A stretch of 32,292 nucleotides of DNA, taken from an uncultured Saprospiraceae bacterium (lineage in GTDB: Bacteria > Bacteroidota > Bacteroidia > Chitinophagales > Saprospiraceae). Shown in pieces: positions 17,844-26,816 of this stretch (its first letter is position 1; each line of letters begins with the position of its first letter). The position numbers and the translations under genes were made by a program. The DNA is taken from assembly GCA_937997635.1 (NCBI GenBank), contig CALLFA010000142.1, positions 1 to 32,292 of the forward strand. Direction: 5' to 3'. The notes under the pieces are model-generated. The model ran no database searches, was not told where the DNA came from, and saw only the letters and a program-made list of their open reading frames with translations.

Positions 17844-17880
17844 CTGGCGGTCCAGCGGGAACGAGGTGGTCAAACCACTT
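17844..17880. repeat. Intergenic hairpin element
   Basis: Two small stems lie close together: CTGG/CCAG (17844-17847, 17852-17855) and AGGTGGT/ACCACTT (17864-17870, 17874-17880, one wobble pair) with a 3-nt loop. The block, with CTCCTCCTTCG just before it, resembles dispersed intergenic elements I recall from Bacteroidota genomes. That resemblance is from memory and unchecked. It lies inside the minus operon and could modulate downstream expression. Confidence 0.4.
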
Positions 17881-17913
17881 TCCCCATAAACAAACCGCAA
17901 TTTATTTTCTCAC

Positions 17914-19062
17914 CTAAATCAACGGCTCCACATCCACCCACGTCCTCTTTTCCCAACTCTCAATTCCTTTCTCCGCAAGCTGCACACCTTTGGCACCTTG
18001 CAATAAATTCCATCGAAATGGTTCGTCTGCTACGACATGCTTTAAAAACAATTCCCATTCTACTTTAAAGGCATTGTCATAAGCTTCTTGCTCCGGTACT
18101 TTGGACCAACCTTCATAAAAATTAATCGGTTGAGGGACATCTGGATTCCATACAGGTTTCGGTGTATTGCCATAGTGCTGGATGTAACATTCTCTAAGTC
18201 CAGCAACAGCAGATCCTTTGGTGCCGTCCACTTGCAAACTCAACAAATCATCTCGCCTGACTCTGACTGTCCAGCTGGAATTAAAATGTGCAATGACACC
18301 GTTTGCCAATTCGAAAGTGGCATAAGCGGCATCATCAGCAGTGGCTTTATAGACATTGCCGTTCTCATCCACTCGCTCTGGCAAATGGGTTGCTCCCAGA
18401 CAGGACACCGCCTGCACTTCTCCAAATAAATTATCTAAGACATAGCGCCAATGACACAGCATGTCCACAATAATACCGCCGTCATCTTCTTTTCTGTAAT
18501 TCCAAGATGGTCGTTGAGCTGGTATGGAATGCCCCTCGAATACCCAATAACCAAATTCTCCTCTGACACTCAATATTTTCCCAAAGAAACCATTTTCGAT
18601 CAGTCGTTTTATTTTTAACAGGCCTGGTAACCACAATTTATCTTGCACCACTCCATGTTTAATGCCAGCTGCTTCAGCCAACCTGAATAAATCGAGTGCT
18701 TCGGCTGTATCTACTCCAGTTGGTTTTTCACAATAGACATGCTTTCCTGCCTCGATTGCTTTTTTGACATCTTGGTGTCGTCGTCCTGTGACTTGCGCAT
18801 CAAAGTAAATCTGTTGACTAGGATCTGACAGCAGCTTATCCAAATTTGTTGAATATTTTTCTACACCATGCTGCTTGCATAACTTCTCAAGCTTATTTGC
18901 ATTACGCCCCATCAAGGTGGGCACTGGCATAATGGTATCTCCATTTTGCAACATTACGCCTCCCTGTTTTTGAATGGCTAGTATCGACCTGATTAGGTGC
19001 TGATTTGTCCCCATTCGGCCAGTCACCCCATTCATAATTATTCCAATTTTATGTTCTGTCAT
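17914..19062 (-). CDS. Cytosolic Gfo/Idh/MocA family oxidoreductase
   Basis: Third Gfo/Idh/MocA protein of the window and the only one without a Tat signal, so probably cytosolic. The Rossmann motif (NGVTGRMG, about 12-19 with the longer start) is unusual in form. EKP lies at 113-115, [18 protein letters not shown] forms the catalytic-region helix, and [11 protein letters not shown] precedes it. The preferred ATG at 19062 overlaps the isomerase stop by one base (TGATG); a GTG one codon upstream is also possible. The tight coupling to the TIM-barrel isomerase suggests that the two work on successive steps of one sugar, for example oxidation and epimerisation of a keto sugar. The length of 382 aa is normal. 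The substrate is unknown. Confidence 0.88.
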   Translation of the reverse strand: MTEHKIGIIMNGVTGRMGTNQHLIRSILAIQKQGGVMLQNGDTIMPVPTLMGRNANKLEKLCKQHGVEKYSTNLDKLLSDPSQQIYFDAQVTGRRHQDVKKAIEAGKHVYCEKPTGVDTAEALDLFRLAEAAGIKHGVVQDKLWLPGLLKIKRLIENGFFGKILSVRGEFGYWVFEGHSIPAQRPSWNYRKEDDGGIIVDMLCHWRYVLDNLFGEVQAVSCLGATHLPERVDENGNVYKATADDAAYATFELANGVIAHFNSSWTVRVRRDDLLSLQVDGTKGSAVAGLRECYIQHYGNTPKPVWNPDVPQPINFYEGWSKVPEQEAYDNAFKVEWELFLKHVVADEPFRWNLLQGAKGVQLAEKGIESWEKRTWVDVEPLI

Positions 19063-19895
19063 CACGCGTAATTTTTATATGCTTCTATTATTTGCATAAG
19101 ATATTCATCCTGATCTTTAGACCAGAAATGATTTGAAAAAATTTCTACTTCTATACATCCATTAAAACCTGCAGCTTCTACCCATTCTCTGATTTGTCTT
19201 GCTGGAATGGCACCTTCACCCATGAGTCCGCGATCTCTGAGCATGTCTGTAGTTGGAACGTTCCAGTCACAAGTATGAAAAGCAAAAATATTATCGTGCT
19301 TTCCACATCTCTGTATTTCTGATTCCAATTGGTCATCCCACCATAGGTGATACACATCAATGACAACACCGACTAAGTCGTGAGCAATCTTTTCGGCCAT
19401 GTCATTTGCTTGAGCCATATTGACAATAGCTGAACGAGTATCAGCATACATTGGGTGGAGTGGCTCAATACCCAATTTAATGTTATTAGATTCGGCATAC
19501 GGGAGGATGGCTTCTATTCCCTCCTGAATTTGTTTTCTCGATTCAGATAATAATTGCTTTGGCTCTGCACCACACACTAAGACCAGTAACGGTGCTCCAA
19601 TCTCAGCTGCTTCATCAATCAGTTGCTTATTGTTATCGATGGCTTTTTGTCTATGTTCTAAATTAGCGTGAGGAAAAAATCCTCCCCTGACATAAGAGAC
19701 GACATCCAAATCAGAATTAGCCAACAGTGTTTTGGCTTCTTTTAGTCCAATGGCTTTTGCGGCATCTTGCCAGACAGATATTCCAGCGACACCAGCTGCC
19801 TGAAATTTCTCCACACTCTCCGTCAATGACCAAGGCTTGGTTGTAATACTATGGACACAAAGCTTACTTAATTCTGGTTGATTTTTTTCTGTCAT
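19062..19895 (-). CDS. Sugar phosphate isomerase/epimerase (xylose isomerase-like TIM barrel)
   Basis: Cytosolic TIM-barrel enzyme of the AP-endonuclease 2/xylose-isomerase-like superfamily. Candidate metal ligands sit in GIEPLHP (Glu), [10 protein letters not shown] (Asp), FAFHTCDW (His) and CIEVEIFS (Glu), giving the expected Glu-Asp-His-Glu set; GEGAIP is also typical. It has 277 aa and no signal peptide. Relatives act as epimerases or isomerases on keto sugars, and some take part in 3-keto-sugar pathways as hydratases or isomerases. It lies 28 bp after the cytochrome gene in the transcription direction and overlaps the Gfo start. The reaction is not assignable from sequence alone. Confidence 0.85.
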   Translation of the reverse strand: MTEKNQPELSKLCVHSITTKPWSLTESVEKFQAAGVAGISVWQDAAKAIGLKEAKTLLANSDLDVVSYVRGGFFPHANLEHRQKAIDNNKQLIDEAAEIGAPLLVLVCGAEPKQLLSESRKQIQEGIEAILPYAESNNIKLGIEPLHPMYADTRSAIVNMAQANDMAEKIAHDLVGVVIDVYHLWWDDQLESEIQRCGKHDNIFAFHTCDWNVPTTDMLRDRGLMGEGAIPARQIREWVEAAGFNGCIEVEIFSNHFWSKDQDEYLMQIIEAYKNYA

Positions 19896-19923
19896 TTAGT
19901 CTGTATTGCAAATCGGTATTTAT

Positions 19924-22900
19924 TTATTTCAGTGAAACTAAAAATTCTACCAAATCTCGAATTTCACTTTTATTTAAAAGAGTTTCTTGTGACAACATGC
20001 CTGATGGCAAATTCTCTGTTTCAGCAATGGATGATTTTAAAATAGTGGTCGATGTGCCAGCTGCGTCTACGATTGATAATTCAGTCCCATTTTCAGCAGA
20101 CACTATCCCTGCGACTTCAGTGCCGTCTTTTAATGTGTAATACACGTTGCCATATCCAGGCGCTATTCTGGCATTTGGGTCGACAAGTGAAAGCAATAAA
20201 TCTTTTCTGGAAAGGGAGCTTCCAATCTTATCCAAAGGTGGACCAATCTGTCCACCATATCCTTGAATTTGATGACAACGCAGGCATTGTGCTGCTTCAT
20301 TGAATGCTAGAATCTGTCTACCGTTTTGTGTATCTCCACCAAATAAACTTTCCTGGAATTGGGCTAATTTATCATTCTCAGGCTTAGCATTTTCATAAGC
20401 CTGTATTGCAGCAATTAATTGTTGTGACTCTTGTTTCCTTGCCGCATTGATGATATCTAATTGTATCCCTTTCTCCAAATCTGGCAATTGATTGACCAAT
20501 TGAGATAATACATCTATTGCCTGTGGAGAATCCATATTGGCTAAAGATTTTATGGCCGATTGTTTTTCTTCTAGTGTAGCAGTCGATACTATTTCTTTTA
20601 TAATGGAAATCTTATTCTCATCAGAAAAATCAACTTCACTCAACATCCTTTGTGCTGCTTTACGCAACTCTACATTATCATCTTTAATGACATAACTAAT
20701 CACATCTGTCAATTTATCGGATTTCAATAAACCCAAAGAAGTCATTGCAGCGATTCGCACTGTTTGATCTTCGGTTTTCTGACGAACCAATGCATGCATC
20801 TTATCTTCTCCATTTGTATACCCCAATTTACCTACAACTGATACGATCATCGATTTTATTTCGGCATTTGATTCATTATCAATGGTTGCAAAAACTTGAC
20901 TAAATGCCTCTCTCGCTTCATCGGCATTTCCTGGTGTCAATACCCTATAGCGATTATCCACTCTGTCCAAAACTGGCGGATCAGTCCAATAGCCCAGAGT
21001 CCATAATGCTTGCAAGCGCAGTTTCAAATCATGGTTTTTATTTAAAAAATAGGAAACCAATCGACCTGCACTTTCTTTATTTGCAATTCTCAAGTTGGCA
21101 TTGATGGCTCTTCGAATAAATGCTTCATTTTGGTGAGGGCTTGTCACTAATGAAGAAGCTAACGTTACGACTGCCCCAGAGATGGAAAAATCATCGTTAA
21201 TGGCTCTTGCGGCTTCGGTTGCCACGTATTCATTTTCATCGTTGACAAATGGAGCAATTAATTTTGACTGTTGTTCGCGCAATGCAAGTACAGCTCCAAT
21301 ACGTACATCCACAGAGGCGTGATTTTTTAAAGCTGCCAACTTGGATTCATCAGCAAGTTTTGACAAAGCATAAGCTGTAGTATGTCGCAGATGTGGATCT
21401 TTATTTACAGCAAATTTTTCTAACTCTAACACTAATACAGGCACTGACTCTTTGGCATTTAATTTTCCTAAAGCTTCGATGGAGTGTCTTTTTACATAAT
21501 CCGATGTATCCGTAATCAAAGCAATAAGAGCATCGACATGATTAAAATTTGTAGGCCTGGCATCTCCAATAACTTTTGCCGTTTGTGATTTTATATACTC
21601 ATTTGAATCTGCCAACAAAGGTGAAAGGTCATTTGATAATTCTGGGGTTTCTCTCATCAATTGTCCGAATCCCCAGATAGCATGTAGTCTACCGAAAAGT
21701 GATGCACCTTGTTTTGCTTCATGCAATAATAGACTCGCTTCTTTTTTATCAACCAGAGCAAATTGAGCCAGTTGTCTGACACGCATATCCTCATGATGCA
21801 ACAGCTCTGCTAATTGTTCAAGAGTCAATTCATCAGCTCCTGCTTTTAATATACGTTCCGTTTGTTGCCGTTTTCCATTTTTATTTTTTGTATTTAATTT
21901 CCAAACTCTACCCGTTTCTTTTTTTGAATAACCTTCTTTCCAATCATTGACATACAGAGCGCCATCAGGTCCAAAACAGACACCAGTTGGATTTATACCC
22001 AATATGACATCTTTCTCATTAATGATTGAAAAGCTTGAACCATTGTGTTCTATTTGGAATGATTGCAATCGTGACTGAGTCGAATTACCTGTAAAGTAAG
22101 AAGCAAAGAATGTGTTGTTGTATTCTTCATTCATCGCTGTTCCTGGATTGTATGCCAGTCCTGCGGGGCCATTTTCTGCGAGTGCAAGCGCAGGGGTGAT
22201 ATAGGCAGCTTGTCCGTCAAAGTAAGGTAGGTATAACCCTTCATCCATCCAGACCTTATATTCTTCATAGGGATTGTTGTATTTCCCATATTGCCAGTTG
22301 ATCCGCCAGCCAGTGTCAGAGCCTTCTAAAATGTGGACATAGCGTTCTCGCTCACCGGGATGATCACCATCATTATCCACACTGATCAAATTTCCATACA
22401 CATCAAATGCCAATTCTTGAGGATTTCGCAGACCATGAGCAAACACCTCAAAATCTGAACCATCAGGATTACATCTCATCACAGCACCTTGGTTGGGATA
22501 CATCCAGTGCTTACCAATGTCATCCGTAACATTGACACCAATATCTCCAATCGACCAATACACTTTTCCATCAGGACCCATTGTCAAGCCAGACATATCA
22601 TGACCTGCAAAAGCGATATGAATGCCATAGCCCGTACTTAAAATATCTCGCATATCAGCATCGCCATCTCCATCCGCATCAGTAAACTTGTACACATTTG
22701 GAGCAGCTGTGACGAAAACATCTCCATTGTAATGTAGCACACCTGCAGCGACTCCTGTCAACATGGAATTGATGCCATCAGCAAACAAATGGGATGCATC
22801 AGCTCGACCATCTCCATCACTGTCGTAGATTTTTTTGACAATTTCGGACTGGACTTCGAGGTCCTTATAATCGTGTATGCCATCTTTATTAAAATCTTCC

Positions 22901-23292
22901 ATCCATGTATTTTGATCGGATAAATGGGAAGCCAACTTTGTCTTATGTAATTTTTCCGTATCCTCAATACTTTGCAATGCTATATCTTCAGTATTCCAAT
23001 CTCTGTGCTGACGTATATCTAAGTCAGAACTTTTGCGGCGGTAGGTTTCAGTGACATATGCATTCCCTTGATTATCGATAGAGATAGAGACTGCATTTGT
23101 CAGCAATGGACCAGGTGCCCATAAATCCATTTCAAAATCTTGATCTAAGGTATAATTGACATCGTCTTTTTCTTTAAATGCATCTGTATCAGTAATGCTA
23201 AAAATAGTAGGTATGCCATTATCTGGCATTTCTGTACAGCAAAACACACTGACACTTAAAAGGAGAAAAAAAATAGCTTGTTTATGGGTCAA
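19924..23292 (-). CDS. PVC-type propeller-HEAT-cytochrome c lipoprotein
   Basis: Large exported protein of 1,122 aa with three parts. A lipoprotein-type signal (LLLSVSVFCC) is followed by a glucose/sorbosone-dehydrogenase-like or NHL beta-propeller to about residue 480. The propeller contains Asp-rich calcium-type loops (YDSDGDGRAD, TDADGDGDAD). HEAT-type helical repeats fill about 480-960. The C-terminal cytochrome c domain carries the heme motif CLRCH at 1003-1007 and a likely axial Met in LPSGM (about 1099). The start is probably TTG 23292, since no in-frame ATG precedes the signal. Such proteins are abundant in Planctomycetota and Verrucomicrobiota and occur in some Bacteroidota. It could pass electrons from sugar oxidation to the respiratory chain; the substrate and partner are unknown. 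Confidence 0.88.
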   Translation of the reverse strand: MTHKQAIFFLLLSVSVFCCTEMPDNGIPTIFSITDTDAFKEKDDVNYTLDQDFEMDLWAPGPLLTNAVSISIDNQGNAYVTETYRRKSSDLDIRQHRDWNTEDIALQSIEDTEKLHKTKLASHLSDQNTWMEDFNKDGIHDYKDLEVQSEIVKKIYDSDGDGRADASHLFADGINSMLTGVAAGVLHYNGDVFVTAAPNVYKFTDADGDGDADMRDILSTGYGIHIAFAGHDMSGLTMGPDGKVYWSIGDIGVNVTDDIGKHWMYPNQGAVMRCNPDGSDFEVFAHGLRNPQELAFDVYGNLISVDNDGDHPGERERYVHILEGSDTGWRINWQYGKYNNPYEEYKVWMDEGLYLPYFDGQAAYITPALALAENGPAGLAYNPGTAMNEEYNNTFFASYFTGNSTQSRLQSFQIEHNGSSFSIINEKDVILGINPTGVCFGPDGALYVNDWKEGYSKKETGRVWKLNTKNKNGKRQQTERILKAGADELTLEQLAELLHHEDMRVRQLAQFALVDKKEASLLLHEAKQGASLFGRLHAIWGFGQLMRETPELSNDLSPLLADSNEYIKSQTAKVIGDARPTNFNHVDALIALITDTSDYVKRHSIEALGKLNAKESVPVLVLELEKFAVNKDPHLRHTTAYALSKLADESKLAALKNHASVDVRIGAVLALREQQSKLIAPFVNDENEYVATEAARAINDDFSISGAVVTLASSLVTSPHQNEAFIRRAINANLRIANKESAGRLVSYFLNKNHDLKLRLQALWTLGYWTDPPVLDRVDNRYRVLTPGNADEAREAFSQVFATIDNESNAEIKSMIVSVVGKLGYTNGEDKMHALVRQKTEDQTVRIAAMTSLGLLKSDKLTDVISYVIKDDNVELRKAAQRMLSEVDFSDENKISIIKEIVSTATLEEKQSAIKSLANMDSPQAIDVLSQLVNQLPDLEKGIQLDIINAARKQESQQLIAAIQAYENAKPENDKLAQFQESLFGGDTQNGRQILAFNEAAQCLRCHQIQGYGGQIGPPLDKIGSSLSRKDLLLSLVDPNARIAPGYGNVYYTLKDGTEVAGIVSAENGTELSIVDAAGTSTTILKSSIAETENLPSGMLSQETLLNKSEIRDLVEFLVSLK

Positions 23293-23304
23293 AATGTTAT
23301 TAAT

Positions 23305-24030
23305 CTAGTGAAAGAAGCCCGCTTTAGGTGTTGATAATTGCGGTGCCCAAATTTTTATATTGTCAAATCGACCTGTGTCATCAAAAGATCCAAATCCTAT
23401 TCTACCATCAACAAAATGGGTATCCGTGGCTTCCATAATTTTCTCACCATCAAAATAAATAGTGATGCTTCCTTCTTCAACCATTCGTTCGATTCTGACC
23501 TTATGCCATGAATTTGTTTCTCCCCAATCAGTGCCTGTTGTTGTAGAAGTGGCAATGTTGGTACGAGGCTCATCATTGACAAGAAAAATATTATTTGCAT
23601 TATCATCTGCAACTGAAGCGATATGTACATAATAGAAATTCGTTGGACTCATCACATTAAAAAATAAGCACAAATCTCGGTGACCATATTCCCTCCCCGA
23701 TTGACTAAGGTCTACTTCCAGAATAAAATCGCCTACTGAAACATCTTTTAATAAGGCAATATTAAATGGAGATCTGACTCTTGCACGGTATTCGCTTTCG
23801 CCAAATAATTCCAGAGTGTGACTCTCATTTGTTTGGCCGCCAATTCTCCAAGCCGAAGGATCAGTCATTTCAAAATCACGAATCGCTTGAGGAGATTCAA
23901 AGTCTTGTGTGTAAACCAAATTGTATCCATCGGGGATACTCGTTTCTTGGGCTACAAAATCAGTGGTTTTACATTGCGTGCATAACACAAGGAGGAGTGC
24001 AGATTTTAAAAGGTATTTTATCATATTCAT
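23305..24030 (-). CDS. Lipoprotein with concanavalin-like (DUF1080-type) fold
   Basis: A 241-aa exported protein with a short hydrophobic signal ending in LLLVLCTQC; the acylated Cys is C17 or C20. The mature part is beta-rich with patterns of jelly-roll domains (DFILEVDLSQSGREYGHRDLC, NSWHKVRIERMVEEGSITIYFDG, GRIGFGSFDDTGRFDNIKIW), most like the DUF1080 family or laminin-G/LamG-type modules. The start ATG overlaps the stop of the bicupin gene (TAATG), so translation is coupled. It lies 12 bp before the cytochrome gene. It may bind or cleave a sugar in the periplasm; no catalytic residues could be assigned. Confidence 0.7.
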   Translation of the reverse strand: MNMIKYLLKSALLLVLCTQCKTTDFVAQETSIPDGYNLVYTQDFESPQAIRDFEMTDPSAWRIGGQTNESHTLELFGESEYRARVRSPFNIALLKDVSVGDFILEVDLSQSGREYGHRDLCLFFNVMSPTNFYYVHIASVADDNANNIFLVNDEPRTNIATSTTTGTDWGETNSWHKVRIERMVEEGSITIYFDGEKIMEATDTHFVDGRIGFGSFDDTGRFDNIKIWAPQLSTPKAGFFH

Positions 24031-24986
24031 TATTTGACGATTGCTTTAGCAGATGCTTCTTTATTGTATGGTAATGTTAAAGATTTAAATCGGTTATTTA
24101 TTGACAAGAGATGATGATCTAATCCAATTTCTGCCCCCGGCACAAAACCTGGTACTGTAATGACTTGCACCAAAGCATTGCCCAATCCTCTATGCATCAC
24201 ACCTCTCGGAAGATAAACGAAATCTCCCACCTTTAATGAGTGAGATTGAATTAGATTTTCCAATTCGGATTTCTCTACTTCCTGATTATTTTCAATTTCT
24301 CTTACTCGGCGACTGGTCAATAATTTTGCTGTTGGGGCTGCCATTTGTACCAAATAAAATTCATCAAAGCCACCGTCTATGGGATGGTAATGCGTGAATG
24401 AATCCATCAGTCTTACTCGATGTGCATTCACACTGTGGTAGACATACTTCCCAACAGATGATGTCCATGTCAATAAAATGCGTCGATAGGCATTTGATTC
24501 TGTCGCGCAACCACCCGGAACATCTGTAATATTAGGATCCCAATCTGGCCTAATGAATGGAGGTATGTCACTTGGCAACTCATCAGGTGAGGATATCACA
24601 AGTGCACTAAACACACTATCCGAATAAATCTGATCTGCTGGTCTCATCACAATAATGTCACCAATAGAAAATTTAGATGACGCATGGCCATTCAGATCAA
24701 CTGTGCCACCACCTTGCTGGATAAACAACAATCTGAATGCATCCGTTTGTTCAACCAATTGTGTCTCAAACAAATAATCTAACTGATAACCTGGGTTGTT
24801 TTTGGCAAATTCAGACTGAACATTTGCAAACACCTCATCCTTTCCTTCTTGGAGATTCGAAATTAATATGGGTTCCAGTTTTGTGGTATTCATTTTGTTT
24901 TTCACAGAAGTACAAGAACTGTACAGCACAAGAAATAAAATGCAAGGCTTCCAATATTGAACTGATATTTTAATTAGCATTTTCAT
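24030..24986 (-). CDS. Bicupin lipoprotein
   Basis: A 318-aa exported protein with two cupin barrels (about residues 65-135 and 185-275). I use ATG 24986, which overlaps the uxaA stop as ATGA; an in-frame ATG at 25007 also exists. The signal ends in a lipobox around YSSC (C25). The second barrel keeps a full metal set: H199 and H201 in SFTHYHPIDGG, E209, and H265 in LPRGVMHRG. The first barrel lacks clear ligands. The HxH...E...H pattern suggests an isomerase, epimerase or oxygenase on a sugar acid, but the lipoprotein signal puts it outside the cytosol, unlike KduI or mannose isomerases. Coupling to uxaA argues for a role in the same uronate pathway. Confidence 0.72.
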   Translation of the reverse strand: MKMLIKISVQYWKPCILFLVLYSSCTSVKNKMNTTKLEPILISNLQEGKDEVFANVQSEFAKNNPGYQLDYLFETQLVEQTDAFRLLFIQQGGGTVDLNGHASSKFSIGDIIVMRPADQIYSDSVFSALVISSPDELPSDIPPFIRPDWDPNITDVPGGCATESNAYRRILLTWTSSVGKYVYHSVNAHRVRLMDSFTHYHPIDGGFDEFYLVQMAAPTAKLLTSRRVREIENNQEVEKSELENLIQSHSLKVGDFVYLPRGVMHRGLGNALVQVITVPGFVPGAEIGLDHHLLSINNRFKSLTLPYNKEASAKAIVK

Positions 24987-26641
24987 AAGGAGATTCCTCT
25001 TTTCCAAGGAATGAAATCGTCTTGTCCAAGCTGCACTGCTTTCGGCTTATACTCCCCATTCGCCACCTGAATAATTAATTCCAATAATTCTTCACCCTTA
25101 GACTCTATAGTGTCTTTGCCATCTATGATTGTACCTGCATCAATGTCTATGATATCGGACATCCGTCGTTTCAATTCGGAGTTTGTAGAAAATTTAATGG
25201 TTGGTGCAATTGCATTTCCAGTTGGCGTACCCAAGCCAGTTGTGAATACAATAATAGTGGCACCAGAACCAGCCAGAGCAGTAGTACTCTCGACATCACC
25301 ACCTGGCGTACACAGTAAATGCAGTCCAGGTTTGACGGCCTGCTCCGTATAATCAAGTACGTCGACAATCGGAGAAGTTCCGCCTTTCTTAGCTGCTCCA
25401 GCAGATTTTATGGCATCTGTAATCAAGCCATCCTTAATGTTTCCAGGCGAAGGATTAAATGCAAATCCGGAATCAGATTCTTCTGCTCGCTTGGCATAGC
25501 TAGCCATCAGATCAGCAAATTTCTTAGCTGTAGAAGCTTCTTTACACCGGTTGATTAATTCCTGTTCGACACCATTCAATTCTGGAAATTCGGCAAGGAT
25601 GGCTTTGCCTCCTAGGGCTACTAATAAATCAGACGTGTATCCAAGAGCTGGATTTGCAGTGATACCTGAAAAGCCATCTGATCCACCACACTCCAATCCA
25701 AGACGAAGTTTTGATAAAGGAGCCGGTGCTCTAGTTATGTTATTTGCTTGCATCAAACCGACAAATGTTTGCTTGACCGCATCTGCGATAAATTCTCTTT
25801 CCGATACACTTTCTTGTTGTTCTAGATAACATACAGGTTTGTCAGAATCAGGTGCAATACTTGCAAGTGCCTCTTTAAGAATGTTGCTTTGAGCATTTTG
25901 GCAACCCAAACTCAGAATGGTTGCACCTGCCACATTAGGGTTATTGATATAGCCTGCGATTAAGGCACACAATGCATCACTGTCTTGTCTCGTACACCCA
26001 CAGCCGCCTTGGTGAGCCAAAAATTTGATGCCGTCTACATGAGGAAAGACACGCTGACTTTCAATTGTTAGTTGGTCTTGCAGTATTTCAGACTGCAGAA
26101 TTTCCTCTGATGAAGCACCTGCCTTAAACTTGTCAATCAACTGTTGTGTATCTACAGAAAAGTGTTTTGTTGTTGTGTACCCAAGTTGTTCAGTCATCGC
26201 ATCTTTAATGACTTGTAGATTTCGGTTTTCACAAAATACAAGTGGCACAACTAACCAATAATTCATCACACCAACAGAGCCATCAGATCGATGATACCCA
26301 TTGAATGTTTTGCCCTTAAAATCAGCAACATCAGGTTTTATCCATGTTTGGTTTCCAAGCTTCACCGTATAATCCGAAGAAGAATGCTCAATGTTTGTGG
26401 TCGTAATGCAAGCTCCTTTTTCAATAGCTGATGTGGCTTTACCTACCAGTACACCGAACATAATCACTGATGCCCCACTGGCTAAGTTTTTCACTGCAAA
26501 TTTGTGTTTGGCTTTTATCGGTTCTGCTGTCGTATAACTTGTGCCATTCAGAATCACTGTTTCTCCAGCATGCAAGTCTTGGAGAGCTACAATGACATTA
26601 TCGTCTGGATGAACTTTCAAAATTTTATTTCCCACGTGCAC
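24983..26641 (-). CDS. uxaA: Altronate dehydratase
   Basis: Cytosolic dehydratase converting D-altronate to 2-keto-3-deoxygluconate. The N-terminal SAF domain (about 1-95) begins ILKVHPDDNVIVAL. The catalytic domain starts near 113 (FNGYHRSDGSVGVMNYW), has GGCGC at 212-216, LECGGSDGFSGITANPALG, and ends FIPWKRGISL, all characteristic of UxaA rather than galactarate dehydratase. At 552 aa it is longer than the E. coli enzyme (about 495 aa), mainly by an insert near 145-200. The start is GTG 26641, or a second GTG two codons on. It is the first gene of the long minus operon, with an exact operator copy 58 bp upstream. No tagaturonate reductase (UxaB) is present to supply its usual substrate. 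Confidence 0.93.
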   Translation of the reverse strand: MHVGNKILKVHPDDNVIVALQDLHAGETVILNGTSYTTAEPIKAKHKFAVKNLASGASVIMFGVLVGKATSAIEKGACITTTNIEHSSSDYTVKLGNQTWIKPDVADFKGKTFNGYHRSDGSVGVMNYWLVVPLVFCENRNLQVIKDAMTEQLGYTTTKHFSVDTQQLIDKFKAGASSEEILQSEILQDQLTIESQRVFPHVDGIKFLAHQGGCGCTRQDSDALCALIAGYINNPNVAGATILSLGCQNAQSNILKEALASIAPDSDKPVCYLEQQESVSEREFIADAVKQTFVGLMQANNITRAPAPLSKLRLGLECGGSDGFSGITANPALGYTSDLLVALGGKAILAEFPELNGVEQELINRCKEASTAKKFADLMASYAKRAEESDSGFAFNPSPGNIKDGLITDAIKSAGAAKKGGTSPIVDVLDYTEQAVKPGLHLLCTPGGDVESTTALAGSGATIIVFTTGLGTPTGNAIAPTIKFSTNSELKRRMSDIIDIDAGTIIDGKDTIESKGEELLELIIQVANGEYKPKAVQLGQDDFIPWKRGISL

Positions 26642-26812
26642 AAAATTATAAATGAATTTACACCTAAAAAGCCAATATTTTTCGATAGATTTAAAAAATC
26701 GTTAACGTACACGAGAAACATATTAATTAACACGATAGTCAGATTCAACAATAACATTTACTGAACGGCTACATGTAAAAATGAGTACTCAAAAACGAGT
26801 ATACCGAGGCGA
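26642..26812. promoter_or_regulatory. Divergent regulatory region between uxaA and uxaC
   Basis: This 171-bp AT-rich region holds the operator-like site at 26699-26713 and a short leader reading frame before uxaC. It must contain the promoters of the nine-gene minus operon and of the uxaC-TRAP-dehydrogenase operon. No convincing -7/-33 pair was identified. Confidence 0.65.
26699..26713 (-). promoter_or_regulatory. Candidate LacI-type operator, site 4
   Basis: TCGTTAACGTACACG on plus is the exact reverse complement of site 1 at 1778-1792 (15 of 15), almost 25 kb away. It lies centrally between the divergent uxaA and uxaC genes, so one site could control both operons. Confidence 0.68.
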
Positions 26813-26816
26813 ATGA
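26781..26816 (+). CDS. Possible 11-codon leader peptide overlapping uxaC
   Basis: ATG at 26781 opens an 11-codon frame (MSTQKRVYRGE) whose TGA at 26814-26816 overlaps the uxaC ATG at 26813 as ATGA. The frame differs from that of uxaC. An upstream start-stop ATGTAA lies at 26773-26778. The arrangement would allow coupled re-initiation. Whether it is translated is unknown. Confidence 0.3.
   Translation: MSTQKRVYRGE

Noticed and set aside
26641..26648. TAATTTTG on minus as a -7 promoter box for uxaA
   Set aside because: It touches the GTG start codon, so the transcript would begin inside the gene; the fit is probably chance.
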